DNA of 64,000 nt. Origin: Phycisphaera sp. (GTDB taxonomy: Bacteria; Planctomycetota; Phycisphaerae; Phycisphaerales; UBA1924). Position numbers and translations under genes: made by a program. This document shows, one piece after another, positions 8,671 to 17,783 of the stretch. Positions within the stretch are counted from its first letter, which is position 1. Every line of letters starts with the position of its first letter. The DNA is taken from NCBI GenBank assembly GCA_025916675.1, contig CP098402.1:119205-183204 (forward strand), in the 5' to 3' direction. The notes under the pieces are model-generated. The model worked only from the letters and a program-made list of their open reading frames with translations. It did no database searches and had not been told where the DNA came from.

Positions 8671-9561
8671 ATGCAGCCGATCGGATTTGGCTCTTCAGCG
8701 GTCAACACGGGCCTGCGCATCCTGGGCATCAACCAGGCCGATCGCAACACCGCCCTCGAGCGATTGTCTACGGGCTTGCGGATCAACCGTGCGTCGGATG
8801 ATCCCGCGGGGCTGATCTCGAGCGAACAAATTAGTGCTGCCCTGGCGTCGCTGGAGGCCGAGGGCCGCGCGCTCGATCGGAGCCAGGCGGTGGTCAACAC
8901 GGCCGACGGCGCGATCTCCGAGATCTCGGGCTTGCTCATCGAGGCCGAGGGCTTGGCCGTCGCCGCGGCGAACACCGCCGGCACGTCCGAGGCCGAGCGT
9001 GAGGCGATGCAACTCGAGCTCGACTCGATCATGCAGACCATCGATCGCTTGGCCGGCGGCGCCGAGTTCAACGATCAGAAGCTGCTGGATGGCTCGTTCT
9101 CGGTGCCCTTGGGCGATGGCACCTCTGAGACCATCGCCAGCCTCGACCCGACCAAGCTGGGTGACGTGTACGACATCGAGCCCACAGAAACCGAGACCGG
9201 CGACATCATCGTCGACCCCGACGCGGTGAAGGTGCAGCTGACCGACGTGGCATCGGGTGGTGTTGGCTCGCTGCTGGAGAACCCCGAACTGGCGCAGCGC
9301 ATCCTGGCTCGTGCCCGCGAGCAGGTGAACACGCAGCGTGGTGCGCTCGGCGCGCTCAGTAAGAACGTCATCTCGCCCAGGCTCGCGATGATCGGCACGC
9401 AGATCGAGTCGCTCTCGGCCGCCCGGTCGTCCATCCGTGACGCCGATTTCGCCGAGGAGAGCGCCCGGCTGATTCGCGGGAACATCCGCACCGAGGCCAC
9501 GCTGGCGGCGATCAGCGCGGGTCTGGATAACCAGGCGCGCGTGCTCGATCTCCTGGGCTGA
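8671..9561 (+). CDS. Flagellin
   Basis: A 296-residue flagellin with both conserved filament-core ends. The N-terminal region has ERLSTGLRINRASDDPAGL, and the C-terminal region has the segment SSIRDADFAEESARLIRGNI ending ARVLDLLG. The variable middle domain is short (about 60-70 residues, acidic, ETETGDIIVDPDAVKVQLTD), so the filament surface would be minimal. The ATG at 8671 is chosen because the protein then begins MQPIGFGSSAVN, with GGGAGGGC before it. No other flagellar genes lie in the window. Confidence 0.93.
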   Translation: MQPIGFGSSAVNTGLRILGINQADRNTALERLSTGLRINRASDDPAGLISSEQISAALASLEAEGRALDRSQAVVNTADGAISEISGLLIEAEGLAVAAANTAGTSEAEREAMQLELDSIMQTIDRLAGGAEFNDQKLLDGSFSVPLGDGTSETIASLDPTKLGDVYDIEPTETETGDIIVDPDAVKVQLTDVASGGVGSLLENPELAQRILARAREQVNTQRGALGALSKNVISPRLAMIGTQIESLSAARSSIRDADFAEESARLIRGNIRTEATLAAISAGLDNQARVLDLLG

Positions 9562-9646
9562 TTTACCGCTCAAAGTAGCTTCGCGGTCGGGCTGCTGAGT
9601 ACCCTTGGGGGTGCCGCCACCCTCCCCGACACGAACGGCGGGCTCG

Positions 9647-10903
9647 ATGGACTTCGTCGAGCTCATGCGCGAGGCCAGCGAGGCCACGTCATTGGCCGAG
9701 CATGGCTTCCGCCTGCTGCGCCGCATGCGCGCGATGTTCGGGGCCGAGTTGTTCGTGGGCTTCCGCTGGGAGGACGAGCGCCCAGGCTGGTACACGATCA
9801 CCAACATCATCGAGCTGCCCGAGGAGGGGCTCGATCCGCGCATCCTGACGCCCGAGGGCGCGTGGAAGCCGGGCGCGACAGCGAGCTCGAACGGAGGGCT
9901 GCTGGCCCAATTGGCGGCGATCGACCGACCAACAAAGATGGAGATCGAGACGCGGCCCGCCGATGCGGTGTTGTTCGATGGGCAGGATCTGCCTTCGCAC
10001 GCGGTCGTGCTGCCCATCTATCGGCGGGGCGAGGCGCGCGAGTGGGCGGTGTTCTTCCGATCCACCCCGTGGAGCATTGGCGAGGCCGAGCTGCTGCTCC
10101 TCGCGCAGATGGCCAACCTGATGTCGATGGCCGGCGAGCGAGAGGACCTGGTGAATCGTGTCTCGGGTCTCAACGATCGCCTGTCGTCTTCGCTCGCGTC
10201 GATCCTCGATGCGCAGCGGTCGATCATGCCCCCCGCGCCGCCGACGGTCGAGGGGCTGCGCTTCGCCGTGTGGTACGAGCCCAGCGAGGAAGTGGGCGGC
10301 GACTACTACGACTTCCGCGACTTTGGCGACGGGCAGATCGGCGCGGTCGTGGCCGACGTCTCGGGACACGGCCCGCCCGCGTCGGTGGCGATGGGCATGC
10401 TGCGCAGCGTGCTGATGGCCTATCGCGCGTTCGGCCGGCCCGCCAACACGGTGGTGACCGATGTGAACCGCGTGCTGTTCGAGTCTTTGGGTGGCGAGCG
10501 GTTCGTGACGGCCATCTTCGTGGGCTTCTACCCGCAAGACGGCCGATTCGCCTACGCCAACGCCGGCCACCATGTGCCGCGCCTCCGCCGGACGGATGGC
10601 TCGGTCGAGGCCATCGAGGGCGACGCCAGCCCGCCGCTTGGCATCTTGGAGCACCTCGACACCGTGGGCGCCGCGGGCGTGCTCGGGCCAGGCGAGTGCA
10701 TGGTGCTCTACACCGACGGCGTGATCGAGGCCTTCGACGAGCACCGCGAGCAGTTCGGCCTCGAGCGACTGGACGAGGCGATCTCGCAATCCGACGCCGA
10801 CCCGGATGCCATCGCCGAGTCGATCCGCGTGGCGGTGGGGGCGTTCAGCGAAGAAGAGGTGGTGGACGATCGGTGCGTGCTGGTGGTAAAGCGGGAGGGC
10901 TAA
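9647..10903 (+). CDS. SpoIIE/RsbU-type PP2C phosphatase with GAF-like sensor
   Basis: A 418-residue soluble protein. Residues 1 to about 165 form a GAF-like sensory region (EHGFRLLRRMRAMFGAELFV ... HAVVLPIYRRGEAREWAVFF). A helical linker ending AQRSIMPPAPP follows, then a PP2C-like domain with metal-site residues in EVGGDYYDF, VADVSGHGPPASVAM, YANAGHHVPRL, LYTDGVIEAF and VDDRCVLVV. Such enzymes dephosphorylate STAS antagonists in partner switching, so it may serve the STAS protein at 3.3 kb. The upstream in-frame TTG/GTG starts lack better ribosome binding sites. Confidence 0.87.
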   Translation: MDFVELMREASEATSLAEHGFRLLRRMRAMFGAELFVGFRWEDERPGWYTITNIIELPEEGLDPRILTPEGAWKPGATASSNGGLLAQLAAIDRPTKMEIETRPADAVLFDGQDLPSHAVVLPIYRRGEAREWAVFFRSTPWSIGEAELLLLAQMANLMSMAGEREDLVNRVSGLNDRLSSSLASILDAQRSIMPPAPPTVEGLRFAVWYEPSEEVGGDYYDFRDFGDGQIGAVVADVSGHGPPASVAMGMLRSVLMAYRAFGRPANTVVTDVNRVLFESLGGERFVTAIFVGFYPQDGRFAYANAGHHVPRLRRTDGSVEAIEGDASPPLGILEHLDTVGAAGVLGPGECMVLYTDGVIEAFDEHREQFGLERLDEAISQSDADPDAIAESIRVAVGAFSEEEVVDDRCVLVVKREG

Positions 10904-11931
10904 CTGAGCAGCCCGAGTTCCTGGATCGCCTTGATCACCCGCGTGTGCACGCCCGCGGGCGCGCACACGATGCCGCGGTTGCGTTCCAGGCCCTTACCGT
11001 GGGTGAAGTCCAGCGGCAGGCCCGTTGCGTCGCTGACGACGCAGCCCGCCTCGGTGGCGACGAGGGCGCCGGCGGCGTGGTCCCAGATGCGCTCGACGTA
11101 GCCCTTCTTCGTGGGCAGGCGAAGGTATACGTCGGCCTGGCCTCTCGCCACGACGGCGTACTTGCACTGGCTGTCGAGGCGCGCCGGTTCACGCGAGGGG
11201 CCGACGCGCTCCATCACGCGGGCGGTGTCGTCGGTGCTGCTGTGGGCCTTTTCGACGGACATGCAGGCGCTCACGGCGTCGCCATCGGGCACGTCACTGC
11301 GCAGGATGCGCGTGGCGTCGGCGGTCGGGTCGCTCAGTGGCGCCTCGAGCGTGCCCTCGCCGGCGACGCTGAGGTAGATGCTGCCGTGGGCGTCGACCTT
11401 GTCCAGTGGCGCGTCGTGGGCGATTGGCAGGTTCGGGCAGGCCATCGCGCCCACACTGGGCACGCCGTGGTCGAGCCACGCCAGTGCGACGGCGTACTGC
11501 TGGCCACGCAGGAAGCCCTTGGTGCCGTCGATGGGGTCGAGCGTCCAGTAGCAATGGTCGTCGGTGGGTTCGGCATCACCGAGGTCGATGGCGTCGAGGA
11601 TGTCGGCCTCCGTCGCATCGGGCCAGACGAGGTGCGTGGCCTCGAGGGCGGCCTGCAGGTGCGCGGCGTGCTGGGGCTCGCGGAGGTAGGCGCTGCCCTC
11701 TTCTCCGACGAGCACAAGGGAATCGCCCACGTGCTCGCGGAGGACACGGGCGACGACCGCCTGGCTGGCGAAGTCGGCGATGGTCACCGGGCTCTTGTCG
11801 TCCTTGGTGATGGCCCGAAGGTCGTCCAGGCGGGCCTGCACGGCCCGGCAGACGATGGCGGCCTTGGCGACGGCCTCGCGGGCTGCCCGGGCGTACGCGG
11901 CGGTGTCGATCGTGTCGGGGTTGGTTGGCAT
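10900..11931 (-). CDS. Inositol monophosphatase-superfamily phosphatase (CysQ/Hal2-like)
   Basis: A 343-residue Li-sensitive phosphatase-fold protein. Metal-binding motifs are LVGEEGS (about residue 75), LDPIDGTKGFLRGQQYAVAL (about 128) and WDHAAGALVATEAGCVVSD near the C-terminus. The length and the GTKGFLRG segment resemble 3'(2'),5'-bisphosphate nucleotidases, which remove PAP formed in sulfate assimilation. Substrate assignment is inference. Its end overlaps the convergent phosphatase gene by 4 bp. Confidence 0.85.
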   Translation of the reverse strand: MPTNPDTIDTAAYARAAREAVAKAAIVCRAVQARLDDLRAITKDDKSPVTIADFASQAVVARVLREHVGDSLVLVGEEGSAYLREPQHAAHLQAALEATHLVWPDATEADILDAIDLGDAEPTDDHCYWTLDPIDGTKGFLRGQQYAVALAWLDHGVPSVGAMACPNLPIAHDAPLDKVDAHGSIYLSVAGEGTLEAPLSDPTADATRILRSDVPDGDAVSACMSVEKAHSSTDDTARVMERVGPSREPARLDSQCKYAVVARGQADVYLRLPTKKGYVERIWDHAAGALVATEAGCVVSDATGLPLDFTHGKGLERNRGIVCAPAGVHTRVIKAIQELGLLS

Positions 11932-11961
11932 CACCCAGCGTAGCCCCGGCGTGCTACTACG

Positions 11962-13812
11962 ATGCCCGGCATGCCTCCCGTCCCCCATGACAAGCTGCCC
12001 GAGATCCGCGCCCTCGACCCGCTGGTCGTCAACCAGATCGCCGCGGGCGAGGTCGTCGAGCGGCCGGCCTCGGTGGTCAAGGAACTGGTCGAGAACGCGC
12101 TCGACGCCGGGGCGACGAGCGTGCGCGTCGAGCTGGAGGCCGGTGGTATCGAGCTGGTCCGCGTGGCCGACGACGGCTGCGGCATGTCGCCCGAGCAGCT
12201 GCCCGTGGCCGTCGCCCCGCACGCGACGAGCAAGATTACCTCGCCCGATGACCTCGACGCCGTCTCGACGATGGGCTTCCGGGGCGAGGCGCTGGCGAGC
12301 ATTGCCAGTGTGAGCCGGCTGCGGATCCGATCGCGCACGCGTGGCGCGAGCGAGGCGACCGAGCTGGTCGTCGAGGGAGCGAGCGTGCAAGGGCCATCGC
12401 CCGCCAGCGGAGCGCCCGGCACGGTCATCGAGGTGCGGAATCTCTTCTTCAACACGCCCGCTCGGCGGAAGTTCCTCAGAACGGCCCAGACCGAGAAGCA
12501 GCGCTGCGTTGCGGCGGTCAAGGGCCTCGCACTCGCGCGACCGGCGATCGGCTTCACGCTGGTGTGCGATGGCCACACCACGCTCGACCTGCCCGCCGAC
12601 CAGAGCGCGCCGCAGCGCGTGCGTTCCATTCTGGGCGAGGACCTCGCCGACGCGATGATCGAGGCCAAGGGAACCGCAGCCGAGACGTACAACGTGAACC
12701 TCTGGGGCCTGGTCGGCCGGCCCCACGCGGCGCGCGGGAACGCCAAGGGCCAGTGGATCGTGCTGAACGGCCGCGTCATCCGCGACGCGAGCATCGCCCA
12801 CGCGCTGCGCGAGGCGTATCGCGGCCTGATCGAGCCGGGCAAGCACCCCGTCGCCGTGCTGCTGATCGACGTCGACCCCAGCATGGTCGACGTGAACGTG
12901 CATCCCGCGAAAGCAGAAGTCCGCTTTCGGGACTCGTCGGCCATCCACGCCGCGGTGCACGGCTCGGTGCGCGATGCGCTCGCGGGCGAGGATTTGACTG
13001 CTTCCCTTGAAGAGGTCAATCCGCGCAGCGTTCGCCCCTGGCAGCCGTTCGTACCCGCCGATGGGGCGATCTTTAAGGGCCCGCAAGCCACCGAGATGAC
13101 GCAGGCCGCGCGCGAGGCGGCGGATCGGTTCACCGAGGCCGAGGCGCACGCCGTCCTGAATCGCCCCGAACCGCAACCCACGACGCAGATCGAACATAAG
13201 AATCCCGAGCCCACCGGGATCGACCGCGTGCCCGACGGCCCGTGGATGCGAAGGGCGATGCAGATCCGCGACAGCTATCTCGTCGCCCACGACGACGACG
13301 GCGTGGTCATCATCGACCAGCACGCCCTGCACGAGCGGGTCATGTTCGAGGCGTTGCGGTCTCGCGTGGCCAGCCAGGGAACGTTAGAAAGCCAGCGCCT
13401 GCTCACGTCCGCGATGGTGGGCGTGGCCGACGCGCCCGAGAAGCTCGAAGCGCTGGCTTCGATCTTACAAACGCTTGGCATCGACGCCACCGCCGCCGGC
13501 CCCACGCGCGTGGCGGTGCACTCGTTCCCCAGCCTGCTGTTCAGCCGCGGCGTCGACCCGGCCGACTTCATGGGCGATTTGTTGGAGAAGGACGACCTCC
13601 CGAAAGACCAGGAAGACGCGCTGCGCGAGGTCCTGGACATGATGGCCTGCAAGGCCGCCGTCAAGGCCGGCGACGCCCTGAGCGACCAGGAATTGTCGGC
13701 GCTCTTAGAACTCCGCGAGAAGGTCGAGCGCAGCGCGAGCTGCCCGCACGGCCGGCCCACGTCGGTGCGGCTGACGATGCGGGATCTCGAGAAGATGTTC
13801 GGACGCCGCTGA
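11962..13812 (+). CDS. mutL: DNA mismatch repair protein MutL (endonuclease-type)
   Basis: A 616-residue MutL. The N-terminal GHKL ATPase has the N-box KELVENALDAG (Asn45), DDGCGM (about 70-75), TMGFRGEALASI, and NVHPAKAEVRF at the end of the transducer domain. The C-terminal domain carries the metal-dependent nicking endonuclease signature DQHALHERVMFE (from Asp452), ACKAAVKAGD and CPHGRPT, as in organisms without MutH. A Pro/Glu-rich linker joins the halves. The ATG at 11962 is about 30 bp from the divergent phosphatase gene. Confidence 0.97.
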   Translation: MPGMPPVPHDKLPEIRALDPLVVNQIAAGEVVERPASVVKELVENALDAGATSVRVELEAGGIELVRVADDGCGMSPEQLPVAVAPHATSKITSPDDLDAVSTMGFRGEALASIASVSRLRIRSRTRGASEATELVVEGASVQGPSPASGAPGTVIEVRNLFFNTPARRKFLRTAQTEKQRCVAAVKGLALARPAIGFTLVCDGHTTLDLPADQSAPQRVRSILGEDLADAMIEAKGTAAETYNVNLWGLVGRPHAARGNAKGQWIVLNGRVIRDASIAHALREAYRGLIEPGKHPVAVLLIDVDPSMVDVNVHPAKAEVRFRDSSAIHAAVHGSVRDALAGEDLTASLEEVNPRSVRPWQPFVPADGAIFKGPQATEMTQAAREAADRFTEAEAHAVLNRPEPQPTTQIEHKNPEPTGIDRVPDGPWMRRAMQIRDSYLVAHDDDGVVIIDQHALHERVMFEALRSRVASQGTLESQRLLTSAMVGVADAPEKLEALASILQTLGIDATAAGPTRVAVHSFPSLLFSRGVDPADFMGDLLEKDDLPKDQEDALREVLDMMACKAAVKAGDALSDQELSALLELREKVERSASCPHGRPTSVRLTMRDLEKMFGRR

Positions 13813-13846
13813 CGAGGCCCTGGCGCGAGCCTGGGCTTTCTATCTT
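13813..13846 (+). terminator. Imperfect hairpin after mutL
   Basis: GCCCTGGC-GCGA-GCCTGGGC followed by TTTCTAT directly after the mutL stop. One mismatch lies in the stem. A very similar hairpin (GCCCCGGC / GCCCGGGC then TCTTCTC) follows the lipoprotein gene ending at 38621. Confidence 0.45.
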
Positions 13847-14410
13847 GAACACAGAGGTCCCAGAGGGCGCAGAGTGAGGAACTGGCGCGTTGGGGGGACC
13901 GCTCCTACCGAGCCGGTTGCGTGAGCAGCCGGACCTTCTTTCTTGAACGCGAAGGTCGCGAAGGCCGCGAAGGTCGCGAAGGGCTCGAAGCGGAGGGAAG
14001 GGCCGGAGGGGATCACCACAGAGGCGCGGCCGCTCCCGCGGCCCGGCCGTCAGGCGGCAAGCGAGCAACGCGAGCGCTCAAGCACACCACAACGCCGCAG
14101 CATCCGCCGAGCGAGCCTTCGAGCGAGAGCGCATGCGGGAGGCGCGGCCGCTGAGCGGCCCGGGCGGTAGCCCGCAAGCGAGCCACGCGAGCGCTCAAGA
14201 ACACCCCCGTTGGTCGAGCGCTGGCGCGGCCGTCTTCGGCCCCGCCGAGCGGCGAAGAGCCAAGAACGCCCGAATCCCACAACGTCCAAGCACCCGTCGC
14301 CCATGAAAGACTTATCTGGACCCGGGCCACAAACTTATCTGGACCATCGCCGCGCCCAACCCGCCCCCACGGCCTGGCAACGGGGTTTTTCGGGCCCGCC
14401 GGCGGCATCA

Positions 14411-14620
14411 TCGAGTTTTTCGCACCGGTGCGATGGGGCATCGCAAGCCTTCGGCGGGGCATCGCACGCGTTCGATCGGGCATCGCCCGGGCTCGATGGC
14501 CCGTCGCACGCGTCCGATGGCCCATTGCATGCGTCCGATGGGGCACCGCACTGGCTCGATGGGCGATGGCACGGCGTCGGTGGCCCATCGCGGGCCTTGG
14601 GCCGGCCGTCGCACGCGTGG
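14411..14620. repeat. Degenerate 21-bp tandem repeat array, about 9-10 units
   Basis: Units begin GATGG(G/C)(G/C)CA and keep TCGCA at the same offset, with exact 21-bp spacing (unit starts 14432, 14453, 14474, 14495, 14516, 14537, 14558, 14579, 14600). An older weak unit is at 14411. Read on the + strand they give heptapeptides such as DGASQAF, GGASHAF, DGPSHAS. Differences between units include CCG/CCA, CAC/CAT and GCC/GCG, synonymous in that frame. Confidence 0.8.
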
Positions 14621-14688
14621 TTGGGGAGGGCGAGGGCCGGCGGCGGGGCTTATTCCCGCTCCCAGCGGGCCACTCCGTGGGGGGTTGG

Positions 14689-14718
14689 GTCGAGGTCTTC
14701 CGAGACTGAGGGGGTCTT
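14689..14718. repeat. Left arm of a perfect 30-bp inverted repeat
   Basis: The 30 bases starting GTCGAGGTCTTCCGAGACTG are found exactly, reverse-complemented, at 19065-19094. A second shared block, CCCGCTCCCAGCGGG, lies outside this arm at 14655-14669 and matches 19101-19115 in inverted orientation. The two copies bracket the ATPase-methyltransferase locus. Confidence 0.85.
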
Positions 14719-14850
14719 GGTTTCCTCCCCCGCCCCCGGCGGGGGAGGTGGCCGACGCGAAGCGAGGCCGGAGGGGGGCTTGCCTCCCTCTCCCCGTCCC
14801 CGGGGAGAGGGCTGGGGTGAGGGGGTCCTGCTTTTCCACTACCCTCCCCC

Positions 14851-14985
14851 ATGCAACTCCACCGCAAACCCGACCCCAACGACAAGATCGGCTGCTCGGG
14901 CTGCATTCAAATGATGCTGCTGGCCGCCGTGGTGATGGGCGTGGGAAGCGTGGTGGTGTTCGTGCTGGCGGCTGCGGTCTTCTGA
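14851..14985 (+). CDS. Possible 44-residue single-span membrane protein
   Basis: ATG at 14851 to TGA at 14983-14985. The peptide has a polar N-terminus MQLHRKPDPNDKIGCSGCIQ and a hydrophobic span MMLLAAVVMGVGSVVVFVL, with a CSGC pair before the membrane. The upstream CCTCCCCC is not a good ribosome binding site. It sits about 200 bp before the GHKL ATPase, inside the inverted-repeat bracket. The clean topology argues for a gene; its size and weak start argue for caution. Confidence 0.4.
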   Translation: MQLHRKPDPNDKIGCSGCIQMMLLAAVVMGVGSVVVFVLAAAVF

Positions 14986-15183
14986 ATTGGATTCCGCTTC
15001 GCGGGCTCCGACGAACCCCCGCGGTGACGCGGGGGGGCAGGGCAATGCTACAGGGCGAGGAGTATTTCTCGATCCCACCCGCATACGCTGGCGATGGTCG
15101 GAGCCCGCCATACGTCCTCCAACCCCTGTGTCGACCACGAACGGACCACTGCCAAACTCTCCCGAGAACGGACTGACACACCT

Positions 15184-17739
15184 ATGGCGCAAGAACCAGC
15201 CTTTGCCACCGCCGGGACGAAGACGTCAGACATTGACGTACGGTTAAGCTACAAGATCGTTTCGCTGTTCTCCGAGGGCTTGTACGCCAGCCCGAATAAA
15301 GCGGTGGAAGAACTAGTCGCCAACTCCTTTGACGCTGGTGCGCTACGGGTCGCCGTTTTTATGCCTGCGGACCTCCATGAGCAGGGTGCCACGATCGGCG
15401 TTCTCGACGATGGGGAGGGGATGGACGACGAAGGCCTCAAACGACATTGGCTCATTGGCATTAGCGACAAACGAGACCTCTCCAAGCTACCTCAGGGTCG
15501 CCAGCAAATCGGCAAATTTGGTATCGGAAAGCTCGCCACATACGTCCTAGCTTCCCGCTATTCACACATCAGCAAGAAGGACGGTAAGTACTACTCAACT
15601 TCACTGGATTACAGCAAGATCGACAAGCGCGTTGAAGATGGTGTTGAACCTAAAACGCCGGTAAGGATAGCCCTACGAGAGCTGTCAGTTGCTGAAGCAC
15701 AGGCCGCGCTCAAGCCGTGGACAAATACGGCGTCGTTCAAGAAGACCGGTCTGAAGCTGTTTGGAAAGGCGTCGTCAAAATCTTGGACCTTCGCGATTCT
15801 CTCGGATCTGAAGGACAAGGTCCACGAGATTCGCCCAGGCGTGCTTGAGTGGGTGTTGCGAACCGCTTTGCCGCTCCGTGATGATTTTAGCATCTACTTG
15901 AATGGCAACAAACTGACTGCGAGCAAGGCAGGTAAAGGGAGGATTAAGCGATGGGTACTGGGGAAAGACATCACCAAGTTGCCAAAGCCTGCGCCTGACA
16001 CCGTGGAGGCCGAGTTCGATGAAGACAAGCCCGCAGGTGCCATTGATCGCTATGCCCTCGTGTATGGGCCGTTGGGTCGGATATGGGGATATGCGGAAGC
16101 GTACAAAGACATACTCGGTGGCAAATCAGACGACTTAGGGCGAAGTAACGGCTTCTTCGTCTACGTCCTCGGCCGGCTAATAAATGTCACCGATGGCCAC
16201 TTTGGCATCAAACCAGACGAACTGCGACATGGCACCTTTGGTCGCATGCGTGTGGTCGTGCATATGGATGGCTTGGATGCATTCCTGCAGTCTGATCGGG
16301 AAAAAATTCGAGAAGGACCAGTTCTTGAAGACGCTCGAAACATACTTCGAGCAATCTTCAATCATGTCCGCAAGGCAGTGGATTCTCATGACGAGAAGGA
16401 AGACCCCAGCACCAAGCTATCCCGTAAACTAGCTGGCAGCCCGGCGAGCATATTACGCCGGCCCATTGTTGAGATCGTACGAGCGGCTCTCGAAGGCAAT
16501 ATAATGTCGCGGTACGTAGCTGTGCCTGCGGCAACTACTGAGGCTGAGCGAAACACGCTAGTCGAGCGATTGGAAGAGCGGGCTAGTTCCAGCGATGGGT
16601 TTGTCGCAGGCATCGATTTTTCGTATGACGCAACGACCGATGATGGGATAGCCGTGTATGACGCTGTCACGGGACGGCTGAGAATCAATGGCCTGCATCC
16701 ATTTGTAGGGGCGTACTTCGACGAGTTTACAAGTAAGACCAGCGGGCTTCCGCTTGAGGTCTTTGCTTTGTCGGAGGTATTGCTGGAGGCTCAGCTATAT
16801 CAAACAGGCTTTGATCAGTATCAAATTGACGACGTTATGTCCGCCCGAGACCAACTCCTCCGGTTCGTAGCCCAAGATTCCGGCCGACGCACAGCTTTGA
16901 CCGTCGCGAATAGTCTCCGCAATGCTAAAAACGACGTTAACAGGCTTGAAATTGAGGTAGTCGAAGCGTTTCGCAGTCTCGGGTTCGAGGCAACGCGAGT
17001 TGGGGGCAATGGTAAGCCCGACGGGGTGGCTAAGGCGCCGCTTGCGGCGGATGGCAGCAATCAACCAAGGCGATACGCCGTGACGCTGGAGGCCAAGAGC
17101 AAGCAAAAGGAAGGTGCCCGACTAAAGACGAGAGCGTTCAGTCCCTCCGCAATCGCGAGGCATCGTGACGAGGCCCAGTGCGAACATGCGATGGTCGTAG
17201 CTCCTGCGTTTAGTCACACTCCTGGCAACGAAAGTGCCCTGGCCAAGGAAATCAAGGCCGACAGGGAGAACTCTGCAGCGAAGGGTGAGCCACGGACTAT
17301 AACGGCGATTCACATCGAAGATCTTGCGCGCTTGGTCCAACTTCGCCCAGTTAAACGCCTCGGCTTGGCGCGTATCCGTGAGATGCTCCAGACGTGCAGC
17401 CTACCCGAGGAGTGCAAAGCGTGGGTCGATAGCGTGGAGGAGGAACCCGTGGAGATACCGCCGTATGCCCAGGTTGTCAACGCGATCCACGGGTTACAGA
17501 AGGACTACGAGATGGCGGCAGTTGAGTACGGCGCTCTACGAGTTGCGCTGGGAAAGGACAAGCCGTCGTACAAGGTGCGTACCAACGATGAGCTTATTGA
17601 ACTTTGCAAGGGAATGGCAACGATGACAGGCGGAGAGATAAGCGCTAACCAGCGGACCGTCGAGCTCAATCAGAGCCCGGAAAATGTTTTGGCTGCCATT
17701 GAGTCGGCTACGAAGGCTCATATTGTCGATAAAGACTGA
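15184..17739 (+). CDS. GHKL ATPase with PD-(D/E)XK-like segment, predicted defence nuclease
   Basis: An 851-residue protein. Residues about 20-130 form a GHKL (Hsp90/MutL/MORC-like) ATPase: N-box EELVANSFDAGA (Asn47), DDGEGM at 75-80, and KFGIGKLATYV from 111. A long middle region follows, including the conserved-looking segment FGIKPDELRHGTFGRM. Near residues 585-645 comes a restriction-nuclease-like stretch: GKPDGVA with Asp613, then YAVTLEAKSK with Glu636 and Lys638, matching a D...ExK core. About 210 further residues are unassigned. GC content is visibly lower than in neighbours, with TTA, ATA and AGA codons. A methyltransferase gene starts 44 bp downstream. GHL ATPases fused to nuclease domains and paired with methylases are known from restriction-modification loci. 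Target and activity here are inference. The ATG at 15184 is preferred over the frame's earlier ATG at 15094. Confidence 0.8.
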   Translation: MAQEPAFATAGTKTSDIDVRLSYKIVSLFSEGLYASPNKAVEELVANSFDAGALRVAVFMPADLHEQGATIGVLDDGEGMDDEGLKRHWLIGISDKRDLSKLPQGRQQIGKFGIGKLATYVLASRYSHISKKDGKYYSTSLDYSKIDKRVEDGVEPKTPVRIALRELSVAEAQAALKPWTNTASFKKTGLKLFGKASSKSWTFAILSDLKDKVHEIRPGVLEWVLRTALPLRDDFSIYLNGNKLTASKAGKGRIKRWVLGKDITKLPKPAPDTVEAEFDEDKPAGAIDRYALVYGPLGRIWGYAEAYKDILGGKSDDLGRSNGFFVYVLGRLINVTDGHFGIKPDELRHGTFGRMRVVVHMDGLDAFLQSDREKIREGPVLEDARNILRAIFNHVRKAVDSHDEKEDPSTKLSRKLAGSPASILRRPIVEIVRAALEGNIMSRYVAVPAATTEAERNTLVERLEERASSSDGFVAGIDFSYDATTDDGIAVYDAVTGRLRINGLHPFVGAYFDEFTSKTSGLPLEVFALSEVLLEAQLYQTGFDQYQIDDVMSARDQLLRFVAQDSGRRTALTVANSLRNAKNDVNRLEIEVVEAFRSLGFEATRVGGNGKPDGVAKAPLAADGSNQPRRYAVTLEAKSKQKEGARLKTRAFSPSAIARHRDEAQCEHAMVVAPAFSHTPGNESALAKEIKADRENSAAKGEPRTITAIHIEDLARLVQLRPVKRLGLARIREMLQTCSLPEECKAWVDSVEEEPVEIPPYAQVVNAIHGLQKDYEMAAVEYGALRVALGKDKPSYKVRTNDELIELCKGMATMTGGEISANQRTVELNQSPENVLAAIESATKAHIVDKD

Positions 17740-17783
17740 TCTTAGAGCCAAGCATCACGTACGCTTAATGAGCCAATTATTGT

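Larger units (their letters stand above)
13847..14850. repeat. Gene-poor mosaic of short dispersed and tandem repeats
   Basis: About 1 kb with no supportable gene. It contains four 9-bp CGCGAAGG(T/C/G) units (13948-13983). Two 32-bp direct repeats differ at two positions (14057-14088 and 14174-14205). There are two copies of ACTTATCTGGACC (14310-14322, 14333-14345), a 21-bp degenerate array (14411-14620), one arm of a 30-bp inverted repeat (14689-14718) and a GC-rich inverted block (about 14726-14830) of the kind scattered between genes in many bacteria. All six frames are largely open here because of composition. Confidence 0.75.

Noticed and set aside
9862-11943. A 693-codon open frame on the + strand
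   Set aside because: It runs antisense to the CysQ-like gene and out of frame over the phosphatase gene; composition is Arg/Gly/Ala-rich with no domain. High GC keeps shadow frames open.
14432-14620. CRISPR array
   Set aside because: Units are contiguous 21-bp degenerate repeats with no spacers, and no cas genes are present. The same applies to 27258-27568.
14210-14914. Open frame through the 21-bp array as a 234-residue protein
   Set aside because: Its second half is the translated GC-rich intergenic repeat, and no start or ribosome binding site is convincing; treated as repeat.
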